Assembly: GCA_003255025.1 (NCBI GenBank)
Contig: QANY01008995.1
Span: forward strand, 62,001 to 126,000
Direction: 5' to 3'
Origin: Datisca glomerata
Lineage: Eukaryota; Streptophyta; Magnoliopsida; Cucurbitales; Datiscaceae
Length of the DNA stretch: 64,000 bases
The position numbers and the translations under genes were made by a program. Under the pieces are notes generated by a model. It worked only from the letters and a program-made list of their open reading frames with translations, ran no database searches and was not told where the DNA came from. Shown piece by piece: positions 49,973-61,509 of the stretch. How positions within the stretch are numbered: the stretch's first letter is position 1; the number at the start of each line of letters is the position of its first letter.

Positions 49973-50138
49973 TCTACAACATTTTTGTCGGTGAACTTGG
50001 TTGATCCGCATGATCATCTCTGTTTCTGATCCCGCTACCTTCATTCAGGACTGCGTTCGATCTGGTTCTAGGCATATTTGATGTTTCTGAGGTGAGTTTC
50101 TCAAGCTTTTCTCTCAGCTTTCAATGAAAGCACCAAAA
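49973..50138 (-). pseudogene. Gypsy gag 5' end and primer site
   Basis: The primer-site-like segment TTTTGGTGCTTTCATTGA (RC of 50121-50138) directly follows the 5' LTR. Gag begins at ATG 50075 on the - strand ('MPRTRSNAVLNEG') and runs to the CACTA insertion point at 49973-49975. The same frame continues at 44610 and soon meets a TAG. Confidence 0.75.
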
Positions 50139-50618
50139 TGTAAAAGCATTTTTCCCTCACCAACAGAGTTGCAGTAATCATTAATGAAAAATGATGAAAG
50201 GGTTAGAGAGTGAGAGATGGAATATACTAAATGCTCTGAATATTACTTTTGTTGTATTAAAAATTTGTTCCTTCTCATTCATTACACGAGCCCTTATGTA
50301 AGCCTCAACTTAACAATAAAATAATAAGAGGGGAACGATCCGATCCCTTTTTCTTCAATGTTTTCGGGGGTTCTATCATACCTCTAGGATCTTGCCCATA
50401 CTTATGGGATTTCTTGTCAGGCGTGGACCCCTTCATTTCATCTACTCCTTTCAGCTGTTTCATCCCTTTGTTCTTCAGCTGCCAATTCCGCAGCCACATG
50501 ACCTTCTCTCATGATTAAAATCTCCTTCTCCATGTTCTCATGCGGTGGAGATCTCCTCACCGTCTCTTGATCGATCCTTTACGTCCACGTGAATCCGTGT
50601 AGATTTTCTGCCTGTTCA
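50139..50618 (-). repeat. Gypsy 5' LTR
   Basis: 480 bp, TGTAAAAG to GCCTGTTCA on the + strand, paired with 33034-33509. The right flank gatgg is the presumed target duplication of gacgg at 33029-33033. Confidence 0.92.
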
Positions 50619-50679
50619 GATGGCTTGTAGGAAGAAAACTAAACTTGCTGGAGATGTTTGAGCAAGCAGCCATGAACCT

Positions 50680-51192
50680 TACATTGTTAAGGTTCAAACA
50701 GTCATACTTTAGCAGAATGATGTCCACGTTGTTTTTAAGTCCTGAACAACACAGGATAAACTAAGTTAAAACATCACCGAGACATCCAACCTGCAATACA
50801 ATAATAAACATTATTAAGTGACGATGGATATAGGGGAGCTAACAGCATCATTTCATTTTGTAACTATACCAATTTGCAATTCCATTCTATTAACATGATT
50901 TCATTTAGAAATAATAGCTGACCAGTGGTTTTAACATGGGAGCCATTATCTGCGAGCAACATTCTTTATGGTGGTAATGGACCCATACGATGGGTCCAAC
51001 GGTTAAATGAGTATCTGAACCCAACTTCAGGGCTATTATTCAGAACTGTATTGGGAGGATTATGGAAAACTGTGACTGTTTTCCTGCTTGAACTTCAAGA
51101 GGCTCAGTGTAGACAATGTGTTTCTGAGACAGTAAAAAGTTCTTCACAGTTCTCTCCTTTATTTCCGCTTTCATACGTGCAGTTCTTACAGC
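50680..51192 (-). pseudogene. Starch synthase III exon remnants (right pieces)
   Basis: Starch synthase III elongates and structures starch chains in plastids. Exon A (51192 to ~50932) follows an acceptor (ttttgtcacag) and reads 'AVRTARMKAEIKE', 'FLLSQKHIVYTEPLEVQAG', then after a one-base shift 'YSFNRWTHRMGPLPP', a stop in place of Gln, and 'ADNGSHVK', ending at |gtcagc. This is the carbohydrate-binding region next to the catalytic domain. Exon B (50741-50680) follows 'tgttgttcag' and reads 'DLKNNVDIILLKYDCLNLNN', early catalytic domain. The exon between A and B and nearly all of the gene are missing. With 32671-32718 it shows the gypsy element inserted into this older pseudogene. Confidence 0.85.
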
Positions 51193-52137
51193 CTGTGACA
51201 AAAGAATAAATGGGCTAAATGAATTAGGAATCGAGATAGATAATGGTTACCAAATTTGAAGCTCAATGCGAGAAAATTACCTGGAAAACTGGAACACCAA
51301 GAATTCCATCAAAGGAAAGTCAACCTTTTCTCTCTCCTAAAGAAACAGCAACCAAGAAGACATCAATTCTGAAAATTCCATCAGCAAAAAAGTTCATATC
51401 TAATCAAAAGCATACATTGTTTTCAGGTATTCACTTCTTTTTTTTGGGGGGGCGGGGGGGGGGGGGGGGGGGNNNNNNNNNNNNNNNNNNNNNNNGGGGG
51501 GGGGGAAGTATATTAGTAAATTAATGTTTCTCTGCACGAACTTCATTATTCATCTCCAAGTTAGTTTTGCAGTTCTCGCTCCAATCTTGGAGTGTCATAA
51601 AACCAGCTTGCTGTCAAGTAGAAACAAGGGGATTCATCACATAGAGAAAATAATGAAATTCAAGATATTAAATGACAATGCTGATGCCAAAACCAGACCA
51701 TAAGCTCCTTAAACTCTATAAATTAGAATATCTAATAAATTTGACAAAAATCCTATAAGATTCACAGGAAAGAAAGATAGGTTTCTAGAATTATAAAGAG
51801 AGAGAGAGAGAGAAGCTAGTCAAGAGAGAGTTAATCGAGAGATACAACTCTCTCTTCTTCGACGAATTGAGCTAACCCTAGTTCTCTGATATGTATTTCG
51901 AGAGAGAGAGAAAAGCTAATCGAGAGAGTGGTAAGCAAGAACTGTGCCCTTCACTTAAAATCTAGTCCCCCTTTTTTATTCCAAATCCTGCTTATTTTTT
52001 GCAATTTAACGGGATTCTCTTTATAGTATTCATGTAAAATGTCATTGTTTTGCTTATTTTATAGGAGAAGATAACGAGCCCTATAGCCAAAAGCTGTAGA
52101 ATCTCATATTTGTTGTAGTGTTCTCTGTTAACCGAAC
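51193..52137. other. Spacer with assembly gap, no gene recognised
   Basis: 51446-51503 is a poly-G run interrupted by 23 N (51473-51495), so the assembly is uncertain there. Two (ga)n patches lie at 51798-51813 and 51900-51912. The left part (51250-51420) may hold a further degraded exon ending at a donor-like |gtaatt on the - strand, but I cannot identify it. Confidence 0.5.
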
Positions 52138-53668
52138 CTATAAGTTCGTTCCAGCTTGATAAGTGTGGAGCTTTTGTAGCCTCCAATAGTGTCGAGACTT
52201 CGTTCGCGGAATTACAAACGATCATGAACTGAGTTTCAAGATCTTTGATAACTTCCTCCATGCTTGTTGGCTTTCGGTTGACATAAACAGTAAATCCCGG
52301 TGTTTCTTCCTTTCTTTCTTGTTCTTTTAAAGCTGTTTCTTGGCTACTAGTAGTTCCTACTACTCCAGCATTTTGAACTCGCGATACTTCTACCCTCCCA
52401 TTGCCACAGCAATCCGTGCATTCTACTTCATGATCAGTTTCGGATGCACTGTCCGGTTCATCCTCCTCCTCCTCGTTCTCATCCACATCTTCAATAACAA
52501 CTTATTCTTTACTGAAATTCTGATCAACCTTTCTTCTTTCTTCTATTTCATTTACCCTGTCATTATAGGATTCATCCAGCTCGTTTCGTCTTCCAACTCA
52601 GGGATCCCTTCTTCCTCTCTAACTTGCCTTAGTCCTCTGTTCTCATCATCCATCACCGCCTTATCGAGACTGCTCGAGGTGGAGTAGCCATAGTAGTCTA
52701 ACGAAGAAAACGAGTTCCAGAGGAAATCCCATTGAGAAGTTCGAATGAGGCCGAGGAATACATGTTCTATTATTATACGAGTAGAAAGAAGAAGAAAGAT
52801 TCAACAGCAAGGATTGCATCGCAAAAAACCCGTCCACTCTAAATTGGTGCATGGGTCACCACCATATCTCTCTTCAACTGAAACTACCATGTTACATCCA
52901 GATCTTAGGTAATTCACTTTCGAAGTCGAACTAGGCGTAGAGGATCGGATGGGAATTGGTGAGAATAATTTCGAGTTAATCGAAATGAACGGAGAGTTGT
53001 CTTCTTTACGGGCGTGAAAGGCGGTGTAATGAAAGAAACTATTGAAAACCCGCGAGGATCGTACCCTTCTACAAACTCACGAAGAGCAGCCAATACTCGT
53101 TTCAAAGAGCGGATATAGGCTATGTGTGTGGAGGAAAATCGTGTCCGCTGTTCAATAGCTTGGTTAGTGAACTTCTTCCGATCTTTACAAAGTTGAAAGA
53201 ATTCATCGGCGAGGATTACATAGAGAAAAACCCATCCATTCCAAATTGGTGCACGGGTGAGTAAGCTTCAACCCTAACAGTTTCTGGTGATTGAGGTCTC
53301 TCTTCAAGCAAAACCGCCATGTTACCACCTGATCTTAGGTGATTCACTTTCAAAGTCGAACTAGGCGTGGAGGATTGGATGGGAATTGGTGAGAAGGATT
53401 TCGAGTTAATCGAAATGAAATGGGGAGTTGTCTTCTTTACGGGCGTGAAAGGTGGTGTAATGAAAGAATCTAATGAAAACTCGCGAGGCTCGTACCCTTC
53501 TACATACTCACGAAGAGCAGCCGATACTCGTTTCAAAGATCGGATATAGGCTATGTGTCCAGAGACAAATCGTGTCCGCTGTTCAATAGCTTGTTTAACG
53601 AACTTCTTCCGATCTTTACAAAGTTGAACCGCTTCTTCATCATCTAGCTTCGATGTGGAGCATCCCAT
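52138..53668 (-). pseudogene. DUF630 N-terminal exon of the broken NRG2-like gene
   Basis: Starts at ATG 53668 with 'MGCSTSKLDDEEAVQLCKDR', the DUF630 start with a Gly2/Cys3 lipidation signal, followed by 'FITPPFTPVKKTTPHF'. Copy 1 stops at 53216 (150 codons). A second, tandem copy of the same region follows at ~53200-52660, from 'QLCKDRKKF' through 'VDGFFAMQS', with a one-base deletion after PVKKTT. The exon continues through 'QWDFLWNSFSSLDYYG', an in-frame TAA after SKE, and the acidic run 'VDENEEEEDEPDS', to 'TPGFTVYVNRKPTSMEEVIK' and 'NELI' at 52138, where a GT donor follows (52137-52136). In this family the next exon begins (S)AMKMLNP, which is what stands at 24712. NRG2 relatives act in nitrate signalling; this copy is probably dead. 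Confidence 0.88.
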
Positions 53669-55031
53669 CTCGAGTTCTTTCCTCGAGTTCTTTCCTCTCT
53701 TTTTCTAGCCTATGAATATTTCAGGCTTGAATCAAAACCGAAATCACACGGATACTCGTTCGTATTCCTTGCCAGACTCATAAGTTTTCCCAGGCTGTTA
53801 AACAATACAACAACTTCAATATCATATAATGTGGCTAGTGGCATTTGCAGGACCAGATGAGAAAGCGAAAAAAGAAACATAATTCTCAGCAGTTTAATTT
53901 GAACAGCTATAAATACAGAAATTAGATTCCATTTGTAGTTTTAAGGACAAAGATCAAAGAATTTCCAAAAGGGTTGATGTGCTTTTCTTGATTTTCAAGT
54001 CTCAACAAGCTTGAGATGGGAAAACATATCAGACTTGAACAGTGAAACAAAGAAATCAAGATTCTATTAATATTTCTCTTTTGATAGTCCAAAAAATTCA
54101 AAAATCCCAATTCTTCACTTCTCAATGAGAAAAAAAATACACAATTACCAAAAGAAAAAAATCTGAAATATAAAGCACATAACCTTTAACCATGATTAAA
54201 CCCTTAAGGAATGTTTTACTTGAAGAATAAAAATTATGAAATTGATTTAGTTGAGTTAAAAAGAAGAGAAAATATTATTTATCAAAATATATAATAAAAA
54301 AATAATGAAGCTACCGATTATTAGAATACAGATAATAATGTAAAAAGAGAGGAATTAAATTCAAACACAGAAAAGAGAGTCAAATATGCAGATTGATAAT
54401 TTTAATGAAGGACATAATGTACCAAAAAAAAGTTAAAAAATAAAGATCAAGGATTAAAGTAAAAAAAGAAGGAAATTTGCAGATATCACATGGTGAAATC
54501 TAAAACCCTTATACATAAAAGCAGAACTGAGAAAGTAGCAATTTTTAATGCTTAAACCCCCATTTCCATAATATAATTAAATTTCCAGATTTAATCTTGG
54601 ACTGAGATATCACCTGTAAGCTGAAAATGAAAACAAACAATAAAATCTCCACTCCATTACCTTGAACCTTTTTTCACTACAGTCTACAGTCTATTTTCTC
54701 TCTGTTTAACAGATGAAGGGAAAAAAACAGAGACCCATCAAAAGAAAACTCAGAAATAATCTCCATAAATATATAGACTGAGACTCATTTGGGGTAAAAT
54801 AACATGAAGACGGACTTCATTTAACCAAGCTGCTCTTTGAAAAAGAGGACTATTAATGTTGATGAAAGAAAGGATTCTGAATAGACGAAAAATGAAAACA
54901 GAGACAACAGAGTTTTTATGATATATTCATTTCAAAAAATTATATAACAAAAGAACAGAGTTGATTAGAGTGGGGAAAGCGTACCTGGGTTTTGGAGGCG
55001 TGTTAAGATTATTGAAGAGAGCTCTCTTGAT

Positions 55032-55091
<60 letters not shown>

Positions 55092-55200
55092 CAACGGTCA
55101 AAAAGAAACCAAATGAAGAAACAAAGAAAACATAAAAGCTCAGGTTGGAGTTGGAGAGCTGTATTAAAGAAAGAACCAAACAAGATTGATAAAGTACGAC
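53669..55200 (-). promoter_or_regulatory. Leader and promoter region of the DUF630 pseudogene
   Basis: On the - strand a donor-like ccag|gtacgc near 54990 and an acceptor-like tttaacag| near 53797 suggest a leader intron of ~1.2 kb, with an untranslated first exon to the right. That first exon carries a long (CT)n tract on the transcribed strand. Leader introns and CT tracts are common in plant genes. No gene frame within it. Confidence 0.4.
55037..55090. repeat. (GA)n microsatellite
   Basis: About 27 uninterrupted GA units, lying in the presumed untranslated first exon of the DUF630 gene. Confidence 0.95.
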
Positions 55201-56870
55201 TTCACAATATAACTACCCCTTCATATCATCCTAATTTCGTCTATGCCACTCTATCGTATATTTCATTGTTTAAGGTTCATTACTAAAGACTGCAAATAAA
55301 AAATAAAATAAGACTAAAAATTTAATAAATTTGTAATGGAGTAACTGATATGATAATAATTTATATATTAATATATAATAATTAATTAAAATGATTTAAT
55401 AAATGAAATCATAAACGAGTAACAAATTATTTGATTACTTAAAATTTTAATTAATTATTTAATTAGCGATTTTGGTGACATTTTAGGTAACGATTTTTTA
55501 GATTTTGAATAAATTAATTTTTAGGGCATTAAAATTTTAATGTCGTAGTCATGTGATCAATTTATAACCAAAAAAGCCAATTCTATATCATTATGCATTA
55601 ACTCATATGTTAAATTTCACATTCATATTCTAAAGTTCATGTATTTGTCATATTATTTCACTTTGCATGAATCCTAAATTTTGAGGATAAACGAAATGAT
55701 CTAAATAGCAAGAAGTGGGCGATCGAGAATTTATGTCATTTGAGACCCCCGACGAAAGAAATAATTTTAAACCATTCATATAAGGAAAGAAATAATTTTT
55801 TTACCTTTTTCAATTTAACTCATTTTTTACCTATCTAATATAGTTAGACGATTAAGATAAGTGGAACTATACAACTTCAGATAACTTTCATGGACAAAAA
55901 AGACACTCTTCCTAATAAAACTATGACATGACACTTCAAATTTTGGTACAGTTGTCAAATTTAGTCTTTATAATTTTATTTTTGTCATTATACCTGATTG
56001 TCAATTTCGTAATTATTATTGTATGTTTGTCGATTTACTCCATATGTTACAACCACACAACAAAGTTGTGTGTACAAAACAAGTTATGCATTAAGGATGC
56101 ATGATCGTTTGGCCATGTAGAGCTAGTATTTTAAATGGAAGACTGGTATTTAATTAGGGTAAATTTCAAAATGTGAGAACTAAGTTAACAAGATAAAATT
56201 ATGAGGACTAAACTAACATCTTAACATAATTTGAAAATGCACATAAGATGATTTTTGTTTAATTTTCAGTTGTCCGTTTAAAGATAAAATTAAAAATTTA
56301 CATATCACAATTTGATTGGTATATCTTGATAAGTTACAAAATATTACCAATCTATTTCCGTCACATAAAGTAAAGTGATTGTTCATTCCTAAATTAAGGG
56401 ATCCATTTTCAATTTAAACATATATTTTTTTATGATTCAATCACTGATCATCAAATCAAAAGGAAGAGTGATTTTGGTAGACCAACTAAGCAGTGACACT
56501 TGTCGTATTTTAGTTTTGTACTTTGAAAGCCGTGTACTTGGTGTTAAAGGAAAAATATAGTTTTTGGTGATTTAGGGCAGACCAGAGGAGATATTAGGAA
56601 TTGAATATAATAAAAAGAATTTTGAAAAGCAAAAGCATATTGGCTATAAAGAAAAAGAAGGGTACATGGTCCCACCAAAAAGTTTCTTAAAGGATGCCTC
56701 GGTAACTTCCGAAATACGCCCTGGTTTCAGTGATAAATTATTCAAAATACCATTCTGTATTTATTTAGTAGAATTACTCATTCTCCATTCTAAAATCTTA
56801 TTCGACGAACTTCAAACGAATGATTGAACACTGAACGAATTATTAAATTAGAGGGGTTATTGTTAGAATT
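55201..56870. other. Intergenic, nothing recognised
   Basis: AT-rich, with no frames of note and no clear transposon ends. Confidence 0.5.
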
Positions 56871-59399
56871 GTGACTTAAAACATTGAAATTCTATAGGAT
56901 TTATTGATATATTTAATTTTAATTAATAATAAATATTTAATTTTTATATTATATGTTATACATTCTTGTAAAATGTATCAAGCATAATAATATTTTGTTA
57001 ATGAGTTTTATGAAGTTTAACTGATGAGAACAATATATTTAACCAAGAATTTTTTATGACTTGTAAATATTTAATTTCACAGTTTAAAAGCTGAACGTTT
57101 TATTAAAAAAAGACTGTAGTACATGAACTTTATTATATAGAGTAACTTACATTGGTTATTAGTTAGAGTACTTAGTTAATGTACTAATGCATTTTGAATG
57201 CATTGAAAGAACTAATGAGTCCGATTTTCAGTAAATTACTATCAAACGAAAATCATGACTCATTATTATTATTTTATGAGTGCTCTCAATCTTGAGAGTG
57301 TTATAGGTTATAAGCTCATATTTAATAATTTAATTATTTTGATCTATTAAGAATGAGACTCTATGAGTCAACATATTCTGTAGGTTGATGAATGAGTTAT
57401 TAGATAGTGACTCCATAGACTCTCAATAATAAAATTCATACACACTTTTAATTAAGTGACATTGTACCTCTCAGGTATTCATGTATGTGGTCACAGTAAA
57501 CTAAGCGTTTAGTATATTTGGTAGAGTACTAGAGATTTGATAATTTCATTTGAGACGTTAGATATGAAAATTATTATAGTTGATTGATAGAATGAATTTG
57601 GAACATAATGATACTAAGATGTTAGGTCGATAGTAATTAACCTAATTATACAGGGTACTATATTATGGAGGAACATTACATAATGAATAATAAGTAAATG
57701 ATAGTAGAGTTAATCATAATTAATAATTAATAAATTTAATTATGAGTTTAATCGATAGAATTTATTAATTATATAACCAAATGTATTTTTAATCTTATGA
57801 TCCCCTTATCAGCTTCTGATTCGGTTAAGTTGTGACGGAATTTATTTAATAAACAAGTGGCTTAACATAAATACCTTTTAGTCCACTAAGTGATTTAAAA
57901 ACTAACTTCATCTTAATTCTAAGGCCAAATATTAATTAATTAAATTAAAAAAAACATTCGGTTGGGGATTTCCCCTTGACATGGGTTATAATGTGAAGAG
58001 ATGGTTTCTTTTTTAAAACCATTTTCCATAAAAACTGTATTTTTAATGATAAATTTGCAACTGAAAATGGCATGGCCGAATTCTTTGTTTTTACTAAAAA
58101 CAGTGTGCCGAAAAAGTTTTTGAAAGAAGAAAAAGTCATGAGTCAATTTTTGGTTTGTTATTTTATTTGAGTGTCATCCACTGGTAATTTTGATTGAGTA
58201 ATTTTGATTGATAGTCTGAGTAATAATAAAAAAAGTTATGAGATTTAAATTTTTGATTATCATACTTTAAAATATATTTCTTCTAATTCATAATTGAGTA
58301 TGTTATTTTTGACATGAAGAAAGAAAAAGAATAGTAACTTACACTTAATTTAGGTTGAATTTGGATCATGTTCTTGATTTTCCGGTAGATTTTGATAAGT
58401 CGACTTGCATAATAGAGCTACAAGAACGAGTTAGTTAACTCTTGCAAGGCGAAAAGACATTATCTAAATCTTAAAAGGATCCCAGAAGGATTACTCAATA
58501 GCGAGCCTTTAAAGCTTAATTTATTTCTCTTACACTGTTTCACGGTTTTTATTGAGAACTTTGTTAGATATGAAAAGTCCATTGTTGTAGCTTAAGGAGG
58601 TGTTTAATCAGTGATATTTAGTTTTAGTACTTTATACATAATTAATATGCACATAATGCCACAGTCATTTTTCTAGAACAAATCATGCATATATTACATG
58701 TGAGAAATAAACTATATTTCCTTTAATCATATAAACTAAGTAAAGTAGATGGATGAATAGATTGTGAATAAGTGTGGTGTGGGTCTCATGGTCTTTTATG
58801 TCTCTATGATTGTTACAAAGTGAAGAGAAACTTTTGACATCTTTTTTTTTTTTTTTATCTTTATCCAATCAAACCTAATACCACTTAATTCATATTGGAG
58901 CTGTCTCTTTCTAAGTTTTATTACAAGAAAGGTGAAAGTCATTTTATTTTTATCTGGGTTTTGGAAATTTCGATATAATTCTTTTGATTGATCACATGAG
59001 TGGGTTAATTGACCAAACTCATAATTACACTTAATTATTTTTGTACGTAAAACAAAAAGTAGTAAATCTGACCCTTCCCTTGCTTTAGTTATAATTGTAA
59101 TAAAAAAATTTACTACACTAATCACACTAGAATATATGCATCATTTTAAGCTAGTTTTTTTATGTCAATGGGATAGGATAGAGTACATTATCTGGGGAAT
59201 ATGATCTCTAGTCAGCATGAAATCCTTAAGTATGATCACTTACTTCAGAAACTTGTCCATATAATGCTAGTTTATTTTCGTAAATGTACCTGAAAAAACT
59301 CAAGTTGATATAAGGAGCGATAAAACGTGTCACTTTTTTTAGATAAGGTTGTAGATGCGAAAAGATGCTTCCACTAATTACTGTCACTTGATGATTCAT
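56871..59399. other. Intergenic, possible LTR-like start at 56871
   Basis: The sequence from 56871 (TGTTAGAATTGTGAC...) resembles the opening of a plant LTR, and the next ~1 kb is AT-rich and noncoding, but I found no partner copy in this window. Short frames at 57940-58146 and 58683-59125 (- strand) have no recognisable motif. Confidence 0.25.
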
Positions 59400-59690
59400 C
59401 CAAAACTCTCAATTCAACTCTTGATTGACGAACTGATGATTTGATCAACTATTTATCTCATCTTCTTTCAACAACTAAGGCCATTAGAATAATATCTGTA
59501 TATATTCTAGATAATGGCGTATAATATTTTTAGGGATAAACTGAAATAATATTTAATTATAAAATTATAAATTGCAGTGGTACCCACTGCAATTGTGCAC
59601 GACTACAGTGCCACATGGCATTGCAGTGTGCTGTGAGCCAGCACAGTGCCTCATGGCACCATTGTAGTGCCATGTTGTTCCTTCAACGAT
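59400..59690 (-). repeat. LTR-like repeat family, copy 4 (fragment)
   Basis: The reverse complement matches the middle of copy 3 (about 36750-37060). It shares 'tcaattcaactcttgattga' (59410-59430), 'ggccattagaataatat' (59478-59495) and the run of ccacatggca/actacagtgcc motifs (59590-59680). Both ends are missing. Confidence 0.6.
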
Positions 59691-60424
59691 TGAAGTGTTC
59701 TTCGCCTGGTGTCTGCAGCTGATGATGATAGATCATGGAGGCATCGATGTCATTGGCGGTGATTATAAGATACAACAGTGATCGAGCTCTATGACGACAA
59801 CAGTAGCAATAGGCATGCGTGACAGTAACAACAATAATCATGGGCGTTGAAGTGGCTTTGCCCCATGTTCAAAGCTTTCTTTCTTCTTTATTATTCCTCA
59901 ACAAGCTATATATTGTTTCACTATTACGGTAAAGATCGTGACAGTGGATGCTTTTGTTAGATGGGAGATCTATGTTCCCATGGACGACGCCAAATTGTAG
60001 ATATGAAAATTTGCTTCCATATACTATCAAGATGATCGCCATAAGTAGCTCTGTAAAATGAAGACAATCATGAAATTAGTAGGCATGACACAAGGTGGTG
60101 TCCTACCTACTACACTTTTACGATTAATTTAATATAGTAGTTTAAGATAATTGTAGTGAGGAGAAATTACATATCAAAAATGAATTGGCAACACCATATA
60201 TTGATAGAGATTCAACATAGTATGTTGTCTGCTTTCAATATATCTCATTTCCTTATGCCAATAAAGAAGGAGGTATATTGATGGGAGATGTTTATGGTTT
60301 TGGAGATTCCTTCTTTGGCTTACCCTTCTTATAAGGTAGCAAGGCTTCCTTGTATAGAGATTCCTTGGCTATGTTCCCAGGTATAAAAGGTTACAATACA
60401 TGGCTAGTCGACCTGTGCATATGA
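59691..60424. other. Repeat-derived spacer with possible primer-site motif
   Basis: No gene recognised. RC of about 59972-59995 reads AATTTGGCGTCGTCCATGGG, close to the TTTGGCGCCGTC... primer region seen after the 5' LTR of many plant gypsy elements, so an old - strand LTR may lie to its right. Weak evidence. Confidence 0.3.
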
Positions 60425-60930
60425 GCCTCGACTATCATGGTAGCCTTAGTCATAGAAGTGATGGACCTCGACCATTGTGGTAGCCTCAACCATGGAGATG
60501 ATGGATCTCAAGAATCACGGTAGCCTCGATCATTGAGGTGGAGGACATCGTCCATCATGGTAACATCATTCATGAAGGTATTGGACCTCGGTCATCATGG
60601 TAGCCTCAATCATAGATGGACTTCAGCCATGGAGGTGATGGATCCCGAACATCTTGGTAGCCTTAGTCATGGATTCATGGAAGTGATGGGCATCAGCCAT
60701 CATTGTAGCCTCGACCATGGAGGTGATAGACCTCAACCATCATGGTGGGATCGACCATAGATGTGATGGACCTCAGACATCATGGTAGCCTTAACCATAG
60801 AGGTGATATACCTCAACCATCATGGTAGCCTCAATCATGAAGGTCATGGACTTCAGCCATCATGGTAACCTCAGTTATGTATATGATGGACCTCGACCAT
60901 CATGGTAGCCTCGGTCTTCATGGTAATGTT
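60425..60930. repeat. 40-bp minisatellite, about 12 units
   Basis: The unit is roughly catcatggtagcctcgacca + tggaggtgatggacctcgac. Its tagcc element falls at 60441, 60481, 60521, (60561), 60601, then after a slip at 60658, 60706, (60746), 60786, 60826, (60866) and 60906, giving an exact 40-bp period over most of the array. The 75-codon + frame across it is a by-product of the repeat. Confidence 0.9.
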
Positions 60931-60944
60931 TGATGAGTAGAAGA

Positions 60945-61245
60945 CACCCCAACCTCAAACTATGGTTCAACCAATGGCCTAGGAGACGCCTTATCCTTAA
61001 ACCATAGTTCAACCCATGTCCTTGGGGACTCCTCATCCTCAGACCATGGCTCAGTCCTTGACCTAGGGGATGCCTCATCCTATGATCATGGTTTAGTCCA
61101 TGGCCTAGGGGATGCCTTATCCTCAGACCATTGTTCAGCTCAAGGCTAGGGGACGCCTCACCTTAGACCTTGGTTCAGCCAATGGCTTAAGGATGCCTCA
61201 TACTCTGACCATGGTTCAGCCCATGGCTTTCATGCGAGTGTCTCT
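60945..61245. repeat. 42-bp minisatellite, seven units
   Basis: The unit is roughly ccatggttcagcccatggcc + taggggatgcctcatcctcaga. The ccatggttca element recurs at 60961, 61003, 61045, 61087, 61129, 61169 and 61210. The sequence is unrelated to the adjacent 40-bp array. Confidence 0.9.
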
Positions 61246-61509
61246 TCATGGGTTATTCACCGAATGTTGCTGGGATCTTTGCATGTTTGGTCTTGGATCT
61301 TAGGTTACATCCAACTACATAATACCTTTTTTACGTGTTTGGTCATCTCCTCCACAGTTGCTGGAGAAATGGATCAGTAGATGCACCATGACATGTTGAC
61401 ACCTACTTAGCACCCTCAACATCGAACGACTTATCAATTTAAGGAAATAAAGGTTAACAAATTAAAACAGAAAAAATAAAGGTTAACAAATTGAGCAGAC
61501 CTGAATTGT

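Larger units (their letters stand above)
33034..50618 (-). mobile_element. Tat-type Ty3/gypsy retrotransposon with nested insertions
   Basis: A 17585-bp element on the - strand. Both LTRs start TG and end CA (50139-50618 is 5', 33034-33509 is 3'). The bases flanking the element are gacgg (33029-33033) and gatgg (50619-50623), a 5-bp target duplication with one change. Adjoining the 5' LTR is a primer-site-like TTTTGGTGCTTTCATTGA (RC of 50121-50138); adjoining the 3' LTR is a polypurine tract AATAGGGGGAA (RC of 33510-33520). Removing the CACTA element and the LTR insertion leaves ~10 kb, a usual Tat size. Coding order is gag, protease, reverse transcriptase, RNase H, integrase, then a long 3' region with an antisense ORF. 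Many stops make it non-autonomous. Confidence 0.92.

Noticed and set aside
50925..51209. 94-codon + strand open frame
   Set aside because: It lies opposite the starch synthase III exon; the meaningful protein similarity is on the - strand.
51250..51420. Possible upstream starch synthase III exon on the - strand
   Set aside because: The translation near the donor-like gtaatt did not match any starch synthase segment I can recall.
56871..58450. Possible additional LTR starting TGTTAGAATTGTGAC
   Set aside because: No second copy, primer site or target duplication in the window; kept only as a low-confidence note.
60425..61245. Regular repeat arrays considered as CRISPR
   Set aside because: Tandem units are contiguous with no unique spacers, and the genome is plant nuclear; these are minisatellites.
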